This document shows positions 17,447-25,660 of a DNA stretch of 34,625 bases, piece after piece. The position numbers and the translations under genes are program-made. The notes below the pieces were generated by a model. It saw only the letters and a program-made list of their open reading frames with translations, had not been told where the DNA came from and made no database searches. The stretch comes from an uncultured Clostridia bacterium (GTDB taxonomy: Bacteria > Bacillota > Clostridia > TANB77 > CAG-508): positions 1-34,625 of the forward strand of contig CALXAE010000006.1 in NCBI GenBank assembly GCA_944386205.1, given 5' to 3'. Every line of letters starts with the position of its first letter. Within the stretch, counting starts at the first letter, position 1.

Positions 17447-18196
17447 TTAGTTATACATTCCTAATGTAAATATTTTCATTAATATAAATCTAATTGTTTC
17501 AAATGGTACATACATACTAATAAATGTTGCTATTACGATAAATGGTCCAAAAGGTATATATTCATCTGTTTTCTTAACTTTAGTAATTAATAATCCAACA
17601 CTTAAAACCGCACCTATTAAGAACGATACTAATGTGATGACAATAATATTTGATAATCCAAAAAACAATCCTAATGCACCCATTAATTTTACATCTCCAA
17701 ATCCCATGGCTTCTTTTCCATAGAATAAGCCTCCTACTAATGTGATTACTAAGAATATTCCTGCACCTGCTAACATGCCTAGTAACATGTTTAAGGTTAT
17801 TGCTACATCTGAGATTCCATAGGCGAATGCAAATAATAGTCCTATTTCAAAAATTGTTAGATTTAGTCTATTTGGAATAATTTGTAATTTATAATCAATA
17901 ACAAATGCTGATAATAACATTGGTGTTAAAATGATATATTTTATTAAGTCCAAGTTTGCAATGATGGTATCTTTTATACCTAATGTATAAACTAGCGTAA
18001 CGTAAATAGCAGATGTTAATAACATCAATATATAGTTTGGTTTAAAATTTCTTTTATATTCTCTAAATATGTCTAATGATAAAACTTTTTTATATTCTGA
18101 CAATCGTTTATTTGCCCAATCCACAAATTGTCCTAGAAACAATCCTAATATGGCGACTGCTAAGTAATATCCTATATGTACATCATTATAATACAT
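17447..18196 (-). CDS. Prepilin peptidase (A24), form lacking the zinc-cysteine methylase domain
   Basis: A 249-residue integral membrane aspartyl protease with about eight hydrophobic segments. The catalytic Asp pair is visible: D in FVIDYKLQIIPN (near 101) and D in AMGFGDVKLMGALG (near 168). Family members cut the leader of type IV pilin-like proteins after a glycine at the inner face of the membrane. The usual N-terminal CxxC-xn-CxxC methyltransferase block is missing; the N-terminus has FVDWANKRLSEYKKVLS instead. A candidate substrate in the window is the pilin-like protein at 23510-25249 (SG-ITLVSLV). The downstream edge touches the solo repeat arm. Confidence 0.9.
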   Translation of the reverse strand: MYYNDVHIGYYLAVAILGLFLGQFVDWANKRLSEYKKVLSLDIFREYKRNFKPNYILMLLTSAIYVTLVYTLGIKDTIIANLDLIKYIILTPMLLSAFVIDYKLQIIPNRLNLTIFEIGLLFAFAYGISDVAITLNMLLGMLAGAGIFLVITLVGGLFYGKEAMGFGDVKLMGALGLFFGLSNIIVITLVSFLIGAVLSVGLLITKVKKTDEYIPFGPFIVIATFISMYVPFETIRFILMKIFTLGMYN

Positions 18197-18252
18197 TGTT
18201 TTCTCCTTTGATTTTTACTAAAATTTTCTGGTTTAATGATTTTTTTCATTTT

Positions 18253-18753
18253 TTATTTATTTTTTTGCTCTAACTTGATTTTACTCTTTATTTTTTTCTC
18301 TATTGGTCTTTTCCACATAGTATACCAAAAATCTTTTTCATTAATCGGTTCTACTAATATTGTAAACATATTACACCTATTACCACCAATAATATCTGTA
18401 AATATCTGGTCTCCTACAATTGCTATATTTTCACTTTTTTCGTCTAATTCTTTTTGTGCTCTTTTAAATCCTCTTTTTAGTGGTTTCATAGCAAAAAGTT
18501 GGTATGGTATATCTAATTCTTTTACAATATTTTCAATTTTTGCTTTGTCATTGGTATTTGATAATATATATAATTTTACACCTTGCCCTTTTAATTCTTT
18601 TGACCATTTTATGACACTTTCCGTCATTTTTTTGCTATAGTCTACTAATGTGTTGTCTACATCCAATAACAATGCTTTTATTTTATTTTTGTTTAAAAAT
18701 TCTATCGTAATTTCTTCCACTTTTTTAAAATATGCATTTGGATATATGTTCAT
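18253..18753 (-). CDS. YqeG family HAD-IIIA phosphatase
   Basis: A 166-residue protein with HAD motifs in order: LLLDVDNTLVDY (motif I, nucleophile D near 31), LYILSNTNDK (motif II), K in MKPLKRGF, and IAIVGDQIFTDIIGGNR (motif III). It matches the YqeG/Gep4 type in length and in the N-terminal KIKALLLDVDNTL context. Relatives act on phosphatidylglycerophosphate in some organisms, but the bacterial substrate is not settled. No strong ribosome site precedes ATG 18753. The C-terminus is very lysine-rich (KKIKSKIKLEQKNK). It lies in the same run as the prepilin peptidase, 57 bp apart. Confidence 0.9.
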   Translation of the reverse strand: MNIYPNAYFKKVEEITIEFLNKNKIKALLLDVDNTLVDYSKKMTESVIKWSKELKGQGVKLYILSNTNDKAKIENIVKELDIPYQLFAMKPLKRGFKRAQKELDEKSENIAIVGDQIFTDIIGGNRCNMFTILVEPINEKDFWYTMWKRPIEKKIKSKIKLEQKNK

Positions 18754-18899
18754 ATTTTTACTAATAATATATTTATATATATATTATATTCTCCTTTTTT
18801 CTATTTAGGTTTTTATTTGGCATTACCTATAAACCACTTATATATTATCAATTCCTTGTTTTTTTGTCAATGGTCAATTGGGGTAATTTGTCCAATTAT

Positions 18900-19049
18900 G
18901 TCCAATTGGGGACGTTTCCTTTTGAGACATTATTATGTAAAGTTTATTGTTCTAAAAAATATAAATATAAGAGTAAAGTTTCTATTATTTTTATTAACAA
19001 ATGAAACTTTACATAATAATGTCTCAAAAGGAAACGTCCCCAATTGGAC
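18900..19049. repeat. Long GGGGACG palindrome, copy C
   Basis: 44-nt arms 18900-18943 and 19006-19049 are perfect complements. Against copy A the left arm has two changes (TTTCTTT to TTTCCTT, TTTTTAT to TTATTAT), and the right arm carries the matching complementary changes. The interior is in copy A's orientation. A partial end (GGTCAATTGGGG, 18872-18883) lies just to the left. The right arm encodes the C-terminus and stop of the metallophosphoesterase gene. Confidence 0.95.
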
Positions 19050-19743
19050 ATAACTTGAAATCAAGTGAGTCTGCACTCACTAACTTAAAATCTATCCCAA
19101 AATGTTCTCCCTCTACTGCATCTTTGATCGCTGTACTATGCAAATGCCCATAATAACATTTTTGAATATTATATTTTTTTAGCATTTGTACAAATAAATT
19201 CATTTCATTATCTTGCACATCTTGTTTGATAATTGGTGGATAATGCATAAATGCAATTATTTCTTTTCCTTCTCCAAATGTCTCTATTCCGTATTTGATA
19301 GATAGCTCTAATCTAGCTACTTCTCTATTTAACATTCTTTTACTTTCTGCATCTTCTCCAAATGCCCAGCCTCTAGTACCTACAATAATTTTGTTTTCAA
19401 ACTCATATGCATTATTATATAAAAAGTCAATGTCTTTAAAGTTGTTTTCTTTTATATAATTTCGCATACTATTTACAGTAGACCACCAATAATCATGATT
19501 ACCTTTTAATAACAACTTTTTTCCTGGCAGATTATTTAAATATTCAAAATCTTTATAAGTATCTTTTAAATACATTGACCAAGAAAAATCACCTGGTAAA
19601 ACTACCAAATCATTTTCTGTTACTAGATTTATCCAATTTTCTTTTACTTTCTTCTCATATCCTTCCCAATTTTCTCCGAAAATACTCATTGGTTTGTTTT
19701 CATTAAAGGATAAATGAAGATCTCCTATTGTATATATTGCCAT
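19024..19743 (-). CDS. Calcineurin-type metallophosphoesterase
   Basis: A 239-residue cytosolic protein. Metal-site motifs occur in order: GDLHLSF near residue 7, VLPGDFSW near 49, KGNHDYWW near 80, AFMHYPPII near 164, and GHLHSTAIKD near 199. This is the dinuclear metal phosphodiesterase/phosphatase fold; the substrate is unknown. The last residues, about LCPIGDVSF, and the TGA stop are read from the right arm of palindrome copy C, so the native C-terminus seems to have been replaced or extended when the element arrived. The active site is untouched, so function is probably kept. ATG 19743 lies 92 bp downstream of tsaD. Confidence 0.9.
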   Translation of the reverse strand: MAIYTIGDLHLSFNENKPMSIFGENWEGYEKKVKENWINLVTENDLVVLPGDFSWSMYLKDTYKDFEYLNNLPGKKLLLKGNHDYWWSTVNSMRNYIKENNFKDIDFLYNNAYEFENKIIVGTRGWAFGEDAESKRMLNREVARLELSIKYGIETFGEGKEIIAFMHYPPIIKQDVQDNEMNLFVQMLKKYNIQKCYYGHLHSTAIKDAVEGEHFGIDFKLVSADSLDFKLCPIGDVSF

Positions 19744-19834
19744 TTATCTTCTCCATTTCAATTTTTATATATGAAAAATTTCCTTATATTTTATTATTAT
19801 GCGAATTCTCTGATAAAAATTAATTTTAACTTCC

Positions 19835-20830
19835 TTACAATTTCAAGTTTGGTATTGCATTCAATTCTAATTCATCTGTTTTTCCTTGTATAAAGTTATA
19901 ATATCCAGCTGATGCTATCATTCCTGCATTGTCTGTACATAATTTTAAATCTGGCATATAAACTTTTATATTTTCATCATATACTTGCTTTAAATCCAAA
20001 AATGCTTTTCTTATATAACTATTTGCAGATACACCACCTGCTAAAGCAATGGTTTTTATTCCTGTTAATCGTATCGCTTTCATTACGTTTTCTATCAATA
20101 TTTCTGTAACTGTTTTTTCAAAACTTGCACATAAATCAGCTTTGTTGATTTCTGGATTTTTATGATGAACGTTAATAACGGCTGTCTTAATTCCACTAAA
20201 GCTAAAGTCCATATTTTCAAAATGCGTTTTAGGTAAATCAATTGTTGGCTTTCCCTCTTGTGCCAACTTATCTACTTTTGGTCCACCCGGATATCCTAAA
20301 CCTACCACTCTTGCAACCTTATCAAAGGCTTCTCCAATGGCATCATCTCTTGTTTTCCCTAAAACTTCAAATTCTGTGTATCCTTTTACTTGTATAATTT
20401 GAGTGTTCCCACCTGACATCATCACACATAAAAATGGTGGTTCTAATTCTGGGTATGTTATATAATTTGCTGCAATATGTCCTTGTATGTGATTAACGCC
20501 TACCAATGGTTTATTTACTGCAAAACTTAATGCTTTGGCATATGATAACCCAACCAACAAAGCACCAACCAGTCCTGGACCGTAGGTTGGTGTTATTACA
20601 TCTATTTGTTCTAAAGTCATGTTTGCTGCTTCTAATGCTTTTTTAGTTACTCTTGAAATAGCTTCAATATGATTTCTGGAAGCAATTTCTGGAACCACAC
20701 CTCCATATTTTTCATGAATGGGTATTTGTGTATCAATAACATTTGATAATATTTCTCTTCCGTTTTTCACTATAGCAACTGATGTTTCATCACAACTTGA
20801 TTCAATTCCTAATGTATAAATATCTTTCAT
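19835..20830 (-). CDS. tsaD: tRNA N6-adenosine threonylcarbamoyltransferase
   Basis: A 331-residue Kae1/TsaD protein. ATG 20830 has AAAGGAACAGG upstream. It has the ASKHA-fold marks: [18 protein letters not shown] at the N-terminus, metal-binding NHIQGH near 110, [10 protein letters not shown] near 134, and [14 protein letters not shown] near 265. With TsaB and TsaE it moves threonylcarbamoyl from TC-AMP to A37 of ANN-reading tRNAs. No tsaB or tsaE is seen in the window. It is flanked by M50 and metallophosphoesterase genes in the same direction. Confidence 0.97.
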   Translation of the reverse strand: MKDIYTLGIESSCDETSVAIVKNGREILSNVIDTQIPIHEKYGGVVPEIASRNHIEAISRVTKKALEAANMTLEQIDVITPTYGPGLVGALLVGLSYAKALSFAVNKPLVGVNHIQGHIAANYITYPELEPPFLCVMMSGGNTQIIQVKGYTEFEVLGKTRDDAIGEAFDKVARVVGLGYPGGPKVDKLAQEGKPTIDLPKTHFENMDFSFSGIKTAVINVHHKNPEINKADLCASFEKTVTEILIENVMKAIRLTGIKTIALAGGVSANSYIRKAFLDLKQVYDENIKVYMPDLKLCTDNAGMIASAGYYNFIQGKTDELELNAIPNLKL

Positions 20831-20852
20831 TTTTTATCCTGTTCCTTTCATG

Positions 20853-20890
20853 AGGTTGGTCAATTGGGGACGTGCCAAATTGACCAACCT
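20853..20890. repeat. Small GGGGACG hairpin between tsaD and the M50 gene
   Basis: AGGTTGGTCAATT (20853-20865) pairs perfectly with AATTGACCAACCT (20878-20890); the loop is GGGGACGTGCCA. It lies 6 bp after the M50 stop. It is the minimal form of the element: one GGGGACG in the loop rather than in a paired arm. Confidence 0.85.
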
Positions 20891-20895
20891 CTTTC

Positions 20896-21636
20896 CTACA
20901 ATCCCCAAATGGCAGCAGCTAAGTTAGATATCCATCCTCCTACTGCTTGAATTCCTGGTGTAATGATATAAGATGTTAAATTGGTTATCCATAATACAAC
21001 AAATATAATATAAAAGATTTGTTCATTGTTAATAAAAAATTCCTTTGCTTTATATGGTAAAAATGGCATAATTACTTTTGAACCATCTAATGGTGGTAAT
21101 GGGATTAAATTAAATAATCCTAAACCAACATTAATAGATACTGCTGCACTAATTAAATCTATGACAATTTCACCTGTTGAAGATATTAAAAATGTGAATC
21201 CCGCAAATTTAACAATTCCATAATATATAATAGCAAAAATAATGGCAAGTATAAAGTTCATGAGAGGGCCTGCAATTGATACAAGTGCCTCTCCTTTTTC
21301 CATTGACATTTTCCTTGTGTAATTTCTTGGATTTACATGAACTGGTTTTCCCCAACCAAATCCTGCAAATAGTAATAATACAGTTCCTATTGGGTCTAAA
21401 TGGTCTAATGGATTTAAACTAAGCCTTCCTTCTCTTCTTGCTGTGTCATCTCCTAATTTATCTGCTACAAAGGCATGTGCAAATTCATGGAATGTTATGG
21501 CAATTAATACCCCTGGCACACTAATTAGTAATAAATATAACATTCCTGGATTTGCTGCATATTGCACTACCATGGATAACACCATGATTGCTAATATAAT
21601 ATAAATAATTCTTTTATCAAATGAAAAATTAAACAT
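20896..21636 (-). CDS. Site-2 protease family protein (M50, YwhC-like)
   Basis: A 246-residue polytopic membrane metalloprotease. HEFAHAFVADKLGDDTARR near residue 49 is the HExxH zinc motif in a membrane segment. The second motif NLIPLPPLDGSKV near 186 gives the third ligand (NxxPxxxLDG). There is no PDZ domain, so it is the minimal form, unlike RseP. These proteins cut within membranes; the substrate is unknown. ATG 21636 lies 87 bp after lysS in the same run. Confidence 0.92.
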   Translation of the reverse strand: MFNFSFDKRIIYIILAIMVLSMVVQYAANPGMLYLLLISVPGVLIAITFHEFAHAFVADKLGDDTARREGRLSLNPLDHLDPIGTVLLLFAGFGWGKPVHVNPRNYTRKMSMEKGEALVSIAGPLMNFILAIIFAIIYYGIVKFAGFTFLISSTGEIVIDLISAAVSINVGLGLFNLIPLPPLDGSKVIMPFLPYKAKEFFINNEQIFYIIFVVLWITNLTSYIITPGIQAVGGWISNLAAAIWGL

Positions 21637-21722
21637 AAAAACTCCTATCTTCCCCTTCTAAGTCTTAACTTCTTTTTGCAATATAACATATTCAAACAAA
21701 ATTACCAATAATTTTAGAATTT

Positions 21723-23231
21723 TTAGTTCAAAGGCTTCATTGTTGGGAAAAACAATACATCTCTTATAGAAGCAGAATCTGTTAATAACATAATTAATCT
21801 ATCTAATCCGATTCCCATTCCTCCTGTAGGTGGTAATCCAATTTCTAGAGCATTTACGAAATCTTCGTCCATTCCACCAGCTTCTTCGTCACCTTTTTCT
21901 TTTGCTTCCACTTGTTTTAAAAATCTCTCATATTGGTCGATTGGATCATTTAATTCTGAGTAGGCATTTCCATATTCTCTGCCTCCAATAAATAATTCAA
22001 ATCTCTCAACTAATCTTGGATCTTCTTTTTTTCTCTTTGTAAGTGGAGATACTTCTACTGGATAATCCATGATAAATGTTGGTTGGATTAATGTTTCTTC
22101 TACAAATGTCTCGAAAAATTCGTTGATAATGTGACCTCTTGTATTTTTGATTTCTTCATATTCAACACCTTTTTCTTTTGCAATGTTTTGAGCCTCTTCA
22201 TCTGTATTGATTGTATTAAAATCAACACCTGTCACTTCTTTTATGGCCTCTATCATTGTTATTTTCTTCCAACCTGGTGTTAAATCAATTTCTTGCCCTT
22301 GATACGTAATTTTTGTGGTACCTAATGCATTTTTTGCAACAGTTGAAATTAATTGTTCTGCCATATTCATCATGTCATTATAGTCTTCGTAAGCTGAGTA
22401 AAATTCCATATTGGTAAATTCTGGATTGTGCTTAATATCCATTCCTTCATTTCTAAAGTTCTTACCAATTTCAAATACTTTGTCAAATCCTCCTACAATT
22501 AATCTCTTCAAATTTAATTCTGGAGCAATTCTTAAATACATTTGTAAATCTAATGTATTATGATGTGTAATAAATGGTCTTGCTGCATCTCCTGTTGCTA
22601 CTGTTGTAAGCATTGGTGTTTCTACTTCCATATAACCTTGTTCGTCCATAAATCTTCTGATTTCTTTTATAATCTTACTTCTTAATATAAATGTTTCTTT
22701 TACTTCTGGGTTCATAATTAGGTCAACATATCTTTGACGATATCTTAAGTCCATATCTTTTAAGCCATGGAATTTTTCTGGTAATGGTCTTAAAGATTTA
22801 GTAAGTAATGTTACTTCTTTTGCATGAACAGAGATTTCTTCTGTTCTTGTTTTAAATACAAAACCAGTAATTCCAATGATATCTCCAATATCAAATGTTT
22901 TAAAAGCTTTATAGCTTTCTTCTCCTAAATCATTGATACTAACATAACTTTGGATTTTTTCGTCACAGTCTTGTATTGTACAAAATGATGCTTTTCCCAT
23001 AATTCTTTTGGCTATAATTCTTCCTGCAACTGTTACATCTTTTTGTTCAAATGCTTCATAATTTGCTTTAATTTCTCCTGCTGTATTTGTTCTATTAAAT
23101 TTAGTAATTTCAAATGGATTTTTTCCTTCTGCTTGTAGTTCTGCTAACTTATCTCTTCTGATTTGCATTAAATGATTTATATCTTGTTCTTCTGTTTGAT
23201 TTGCGTTTTGATTGTTTTGGTTTTCTTGCAT
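21723..23231 (-). CDS. lysS: Lysine--tRNA ligase, class II
   Basis: A 502-residue protein. ATG 23231 ([16 protein letters not shown]) is chosen because GAAGGGA lies just upstream; a longer frame to 23279 lacks a site. An N-terminal OB fold ([19 protein letters not shown]) is followed by the class II core: motif 1 around [20 protein letters not shown], motif 2 [20 protein letters not shown], motif 3 [13 protein letters not shown]. It charges tRNA-Lys. A promoter lies at 23368-23396. No T-box is seen upstream. Confidence 0.97.
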   Translation of the reverse strand: MQENQNNQNANQTEEQDINHLMQIRRDKLAELQAEGKNPFEITKFNRTNTAGEIKANYEAFEQKDVTVAGRIIAKRIMGKASFCTIQDCDEKIQSYVSINDLGEESYKAFKTFDIGDIIGITGFVFKTRTEEISVHAKEVTLLTKSLRPLPEKFHGLKDMDLRYRQRYVDLIMNPEVKETFILRSKIIKEIRRFMDEQGYMEVETPMLTTVATGDAARPFITHHNTLDLQMYLRIAPELNLKRLIVGGFDKVFEIGKNFRNEGMDIKHNPEFTNMEFYSAYEDYNDMMNMAEQLISTVAKNALGTTKITYQGQEIDLTPGWKKITMIEAIKEVTGVDFNTINTDEEAQNIAKEKGVEYEEIKNTRGHIINEFFETFVEETLIQPTFIMDYPVEVSPLTKRKKEDPRLVERFELFIGGREYGNAYSELNDPIDQYERFLKQVEAKEKGDEEAGGMDEDFVNALEIGLPPTGGMGIGLDRLIMLLTDSASIRDVLFFPTMKPLN

Positions 23232-23367
23232 AAAATTCCCTTCTTTCATTATTTTTATTGTGGACTTATCTGTTTGCACTTGATTTTTTAATAAATTTTT
23301 AGATTTGTTGTTTTTCGCTTTAGATAAGCCTTTTTTATTTGCTATACTTCTCTTTCTAGCTTGCTAT

Positions 23368-23396
23368 ATTATATCCTAATTTTACCAAAAAGTAAA
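23368..23396 (-). promoter_or_regulatory. Promoter of lysS
   Basis: On the minus strand TTTACT (23396-23391) and TATAAT (23373-23368) are separated by 17 bp, giving a leader of about 130 nt to lysS. Confidence 0.6.
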
Positions 23397-23414
23397 GAAA
23401 ATAATACGAAAAAG

Positions 23415-23512
23415 TGAAACATTAGGGACGCGTCAAATCGTTCAAAAATAGAACAAAATGGTCTATCCATTTTATTCCATTTTGAACGATTTGACAGATA
23501 CCTAATGTTTCA
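23415..23512. repeat. GGGACG palindrome at the 3' end of the pilin-like gene
   Basis: The outer arms TGAAACATTAGG (23415-23426) and CCTAATGTTTCA (23501-23512) are perfect complements; the inner arms GTCAAATCGTTCAAAA (23432-23447) and 23480-23495 also pair. The core is TTAGGGACGCG rather than GGGGACG, and the right side has diverged (CAGATA). Its outer TGA is the stop codon of the pilin-like gene. Confidence 0.85.
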
Positions 23513-25249
23513 TTGAATTTGATATGCTGTATCTGGTGAATTTCCGTCTCCTCCTGATATATTAATGTTTGAATTTAGAGAAACCACGGGGCGAACACCA
23601 CTATAGCCACCGTAGATAACTTCATCAGAATTGCACAAGTTGCTGACGTACACGCGACCGTCGGTCACGTTGTGCAGACCGAAACGAACATCGCCTGAGT
23701 ACGTATAAGTATATGGAAAGGCTAACCAATACCTACATCCTATTGTACTATTTATGCTGTTTATAAATAACATTTCATATTCTGTACTATTTATTTCTAT
23801 TCCTACCGTTGTTCCTCTTGAATTTGTTGTTAATGTATTTGGATAATAATAGTAAGCTCTACTATCTAACGTTACACTTTCTCCACTTTCTAATGCTTTC
23901 CATTCTCCACTTCCTTCGTCATAATATATAAATCTTGTATATGTTGTTGTTCCACTTAATCCATTACTTCCTCTATATTGTATATACCCACTTCCCGAAC
24001 TTTTTGTATATGTTACTTCATTTCCATATTCATTTATATTTCCTGCTCCATATGCACTTCCGCTTCCTGTATTTGTTGGATCATATCCTGTAATTTTATT
24101 AATATCATCTACTGTGATACTTCTTGCTCTACTTACTCCTTTTCCCTGACCATAAAGCTTACTTATTGTATCCAATTCACTTTTCCCATTTACATATCCT
24201 GCTTGTCCTCGTAAATTATAATATGTTCTTCCATTTTCTTCGCGTCCACCACTGTCTGGCCCTATAAATTCTTCTGATACTAATAAAATTTCTCCTGCAT
24301 TTTCATCGACACCTAAAACTCTCCAACCATATTCATAACTACTTAAGTTAAATACTTGGTCTGTAGTATATCCACTTTTGTCTGTCGTTGATGTATAACT
24401 GGTTTGTGTTGCCCCTGTTTGTGGATCATAATTTATATAGTCCCCTACATGTAAAACATAAGCTACTTGAATATTAGATATAATTTCATCTCCATGAATA
24501 ATTTGTATTTCATAATCTTTCAAAAGATTTTCTATCGGAACATCTATTGTATATTCAGTTCCTGTAAATTCTTCTGTTGTATACCATGTATTTTCAGTTT
24601 GTCCCTCTTCTGCTTTTAATCTATATCTTACTTGCCACTTATTTATATAATTATCATAACTAATATTAATAATATGTATCTTTCCACTTCCATTTACCAC
24701 TTCTGCAGTTGTATCAAAATTCAAATCTCCATCTACTTTATTATATTCCACATTATATACCCCATTTGGCACTTGTTCTAAAGTATAATATCTTGTTCCA
24801 TAGTCATTAAATCCTTCGATACTTACAACACTTCTTGTTGCTACATTTACAAAGAATTCATATTCCATGTCTTGCATTCCTAGTCCTTGCATAGTTTCTA
24901 GGCTATAATACATATATCCAGTTCTGTCTGTAATACCTGAACCTTCTGCTGAAAAAACTTCTTCTAGTCTATTTGAATTAAACAATCCTTCTGGATCTTC
25001 TCCAATGTTTTGTATGTCCGTTCCAACATATTCTGTTCCATTTACTGTCACAGATTTATTATTTATATAACTATCATATAATTCATTTACTTTTTGTTGC
25101 ATCATTTTTAGTTCTGTTGTAAATCTGGTTAATCTTGCCGAACGTATTGTACTTACACCACTATATACAGCTATTGATGATAATATTAACAATACAATTA
25201 CAGTTATAACTAGGCTAACCAAGGTTATTCCAGAATTATTTTTTTTCAT
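23510..25249 (-). CDS. Pilin-like surface protein with C-terminal hypervariable (DGR-type) domain
   Basis: A 579-residue protein; ATG 25249 behind GGAGGAACAAAGG. The N-terminus MKKNNSG-ITLVSLVITVIV is a type IV pilin/pseudopilin leader (cleavage after G7, helix 8-29). The middle has Ser/Gly/Tyr-rich segments (residues 340-420). The C-terminal 80 residues read CRYWLAFPYTYTYSGDVRFG, then variable-looking LHNVTDGRVYVSNLCN, then SGVRPVVSLNSN. This YWLA...FG...N-GVRPVVSL arrangement matches a DUF6273-like fold that I recall as a common target of diversity-generating retroelements in gut Bacillota. The variable stretch (23583-23708) is about 53% G+C against an AT-rich rest. The protein would be membrane-anchored and surface-exposed after processing by an A24 peptidase. 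The stop codon comes from a palindrome. DGR membership is inferred; no reverse transcriptase or template is in the window. Confidence 0.8.
   Translation of the reverse strand: MKKNNSGITLVSLVITVIVLLILSSIAVYSGVSTIRSARLTRFTTELKMMQQKVNELYDSYINNKSVTVNGTEYVGTDIQNIGEDPEGLFNSNRLEEVFSAEGSGITDRTGYMYYSLETMQGLGMQDMEYEFFVNVATRSVVSIEGFNDYGTRYYTLEQVPNGVYNVEYNKVDGDLNFDTTAEVVNGSGKIHIINISYDNYINKWQVRYRLKAEEGQTENTWYTTEEFTGTEYTIDVPIENLLKDYEIQIIHGDEIISNIQVAYVLHVGDYINYDPQTGATQTSYTSTTDKSGYTTDQVFNLSSYEYGWRVLGVDENAGEILLVSEEFIGPDSGGREENGRTYYNLRGQAGYVNGKSELDTISKLYGQGKGVSRARSITVDDINKITGYDPTNTGSGSAYGAGNINEYGNEVTYTKSSGSGYIQYRGSNGLSGTTTYTRFIYYDEGSGEWKALESGESVTLDSRAYYYYPNTLTTNSRGTTVGIEINSTEYEMLFINSINSTIGCRYWLAFPYTYTYSGDVRFGLHNVTDGRVYVSNLCNSDEVIYGGYSGVRPVVSLNSNINISGGDGNSPDTAYQIQ
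23583..23708 (-). other. Candidate DGR variable region (VR)
   Basis: The coding strand from 23708 to 23583 holds 65 G/C in 122 counted bases, with most codons ending in C or T in AT-poor style (GGC, CGT, CAC, ACC, GAC, CGC, TAC, GTC, AGC, TGC). This is expected if AAC/AAT codons of a template were changed at A. It ends in the likely invariant GTTCGCCCCGTGG. The sequence is unlike its neighbours on either side. No second copy of it was found in the window. Confidence 0.55.
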
Positions 25250-25339
25250 CCTTTGTTCCTCCATATTATTTTTTATCTGTATAAATCCTTAATAACATTG
25301 TTATCCGGGAAACTTTTATTTATATTAGTTTAAAATTTG

Positions 25340-25660
25340 TTATGCAACTTTTATTCCAGTATCAATTACTTCTTTAATAAAATAATCAGACACTTCGTCA
25401 AAATCCTTCTTTTTTATTGGATGTGGTTCTATTCTTGCATCTATATCCCATGTCATCCCCATTAGAACTGCCATACTATCATAAATATCTTCAAAATCAT
25501 CTGAAATAACTGCCACATCTATATCACTATCTTCATTTTCTGTTCCTTTTGCATAAGATCCAAATACTATAATTGCTACAACATTGTATTTCTTTTTTAT
25601 CTGTTCTACAAATTTGTTTATACTATCTAAAATATCTTGGTTTATTGTTCTTTCAACCAT
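25340..25660 (-). CDS. MNT-type nucleotidyltransferase (partner of HEPN protein)
   Basis: A 106-residue protein. ATG 25660 lies within the end of the HEPN gene, with GAGGAGG upstream, so translation is coupled. It shows the minimal nucleotidyltransferase motif GSYAKGTENEDSDIDVAV: G34, S35, D46 and D48, with a third acidic residue likely in DARIEPH near 76. In HEPN/MNT toxin-antitoxin modules the MNT protein inactivates the HEPN toxin by adding nucleotides. The active-site residues here look intact. It is located 91 bp downstream of the pilin-like gene's start region, same strand. Confidence 0.88.
   Translation of the reverse strand: MVERTINQDILDSINKFVEQIKKKYNVVAIIVFGSYAKGTENEDSDIDVAVISDDFEDIYDSMAVLMGMTWDIDARIEPHPIKKKDFDEVSDYFIKEVIDTGIKVA

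Noticed and set aside
5852..23512. CRISPR array
   Set aside because: The repeats are dispersed palindromes at gene ends, not regularly spaced short repeats, and no cas gene is present.
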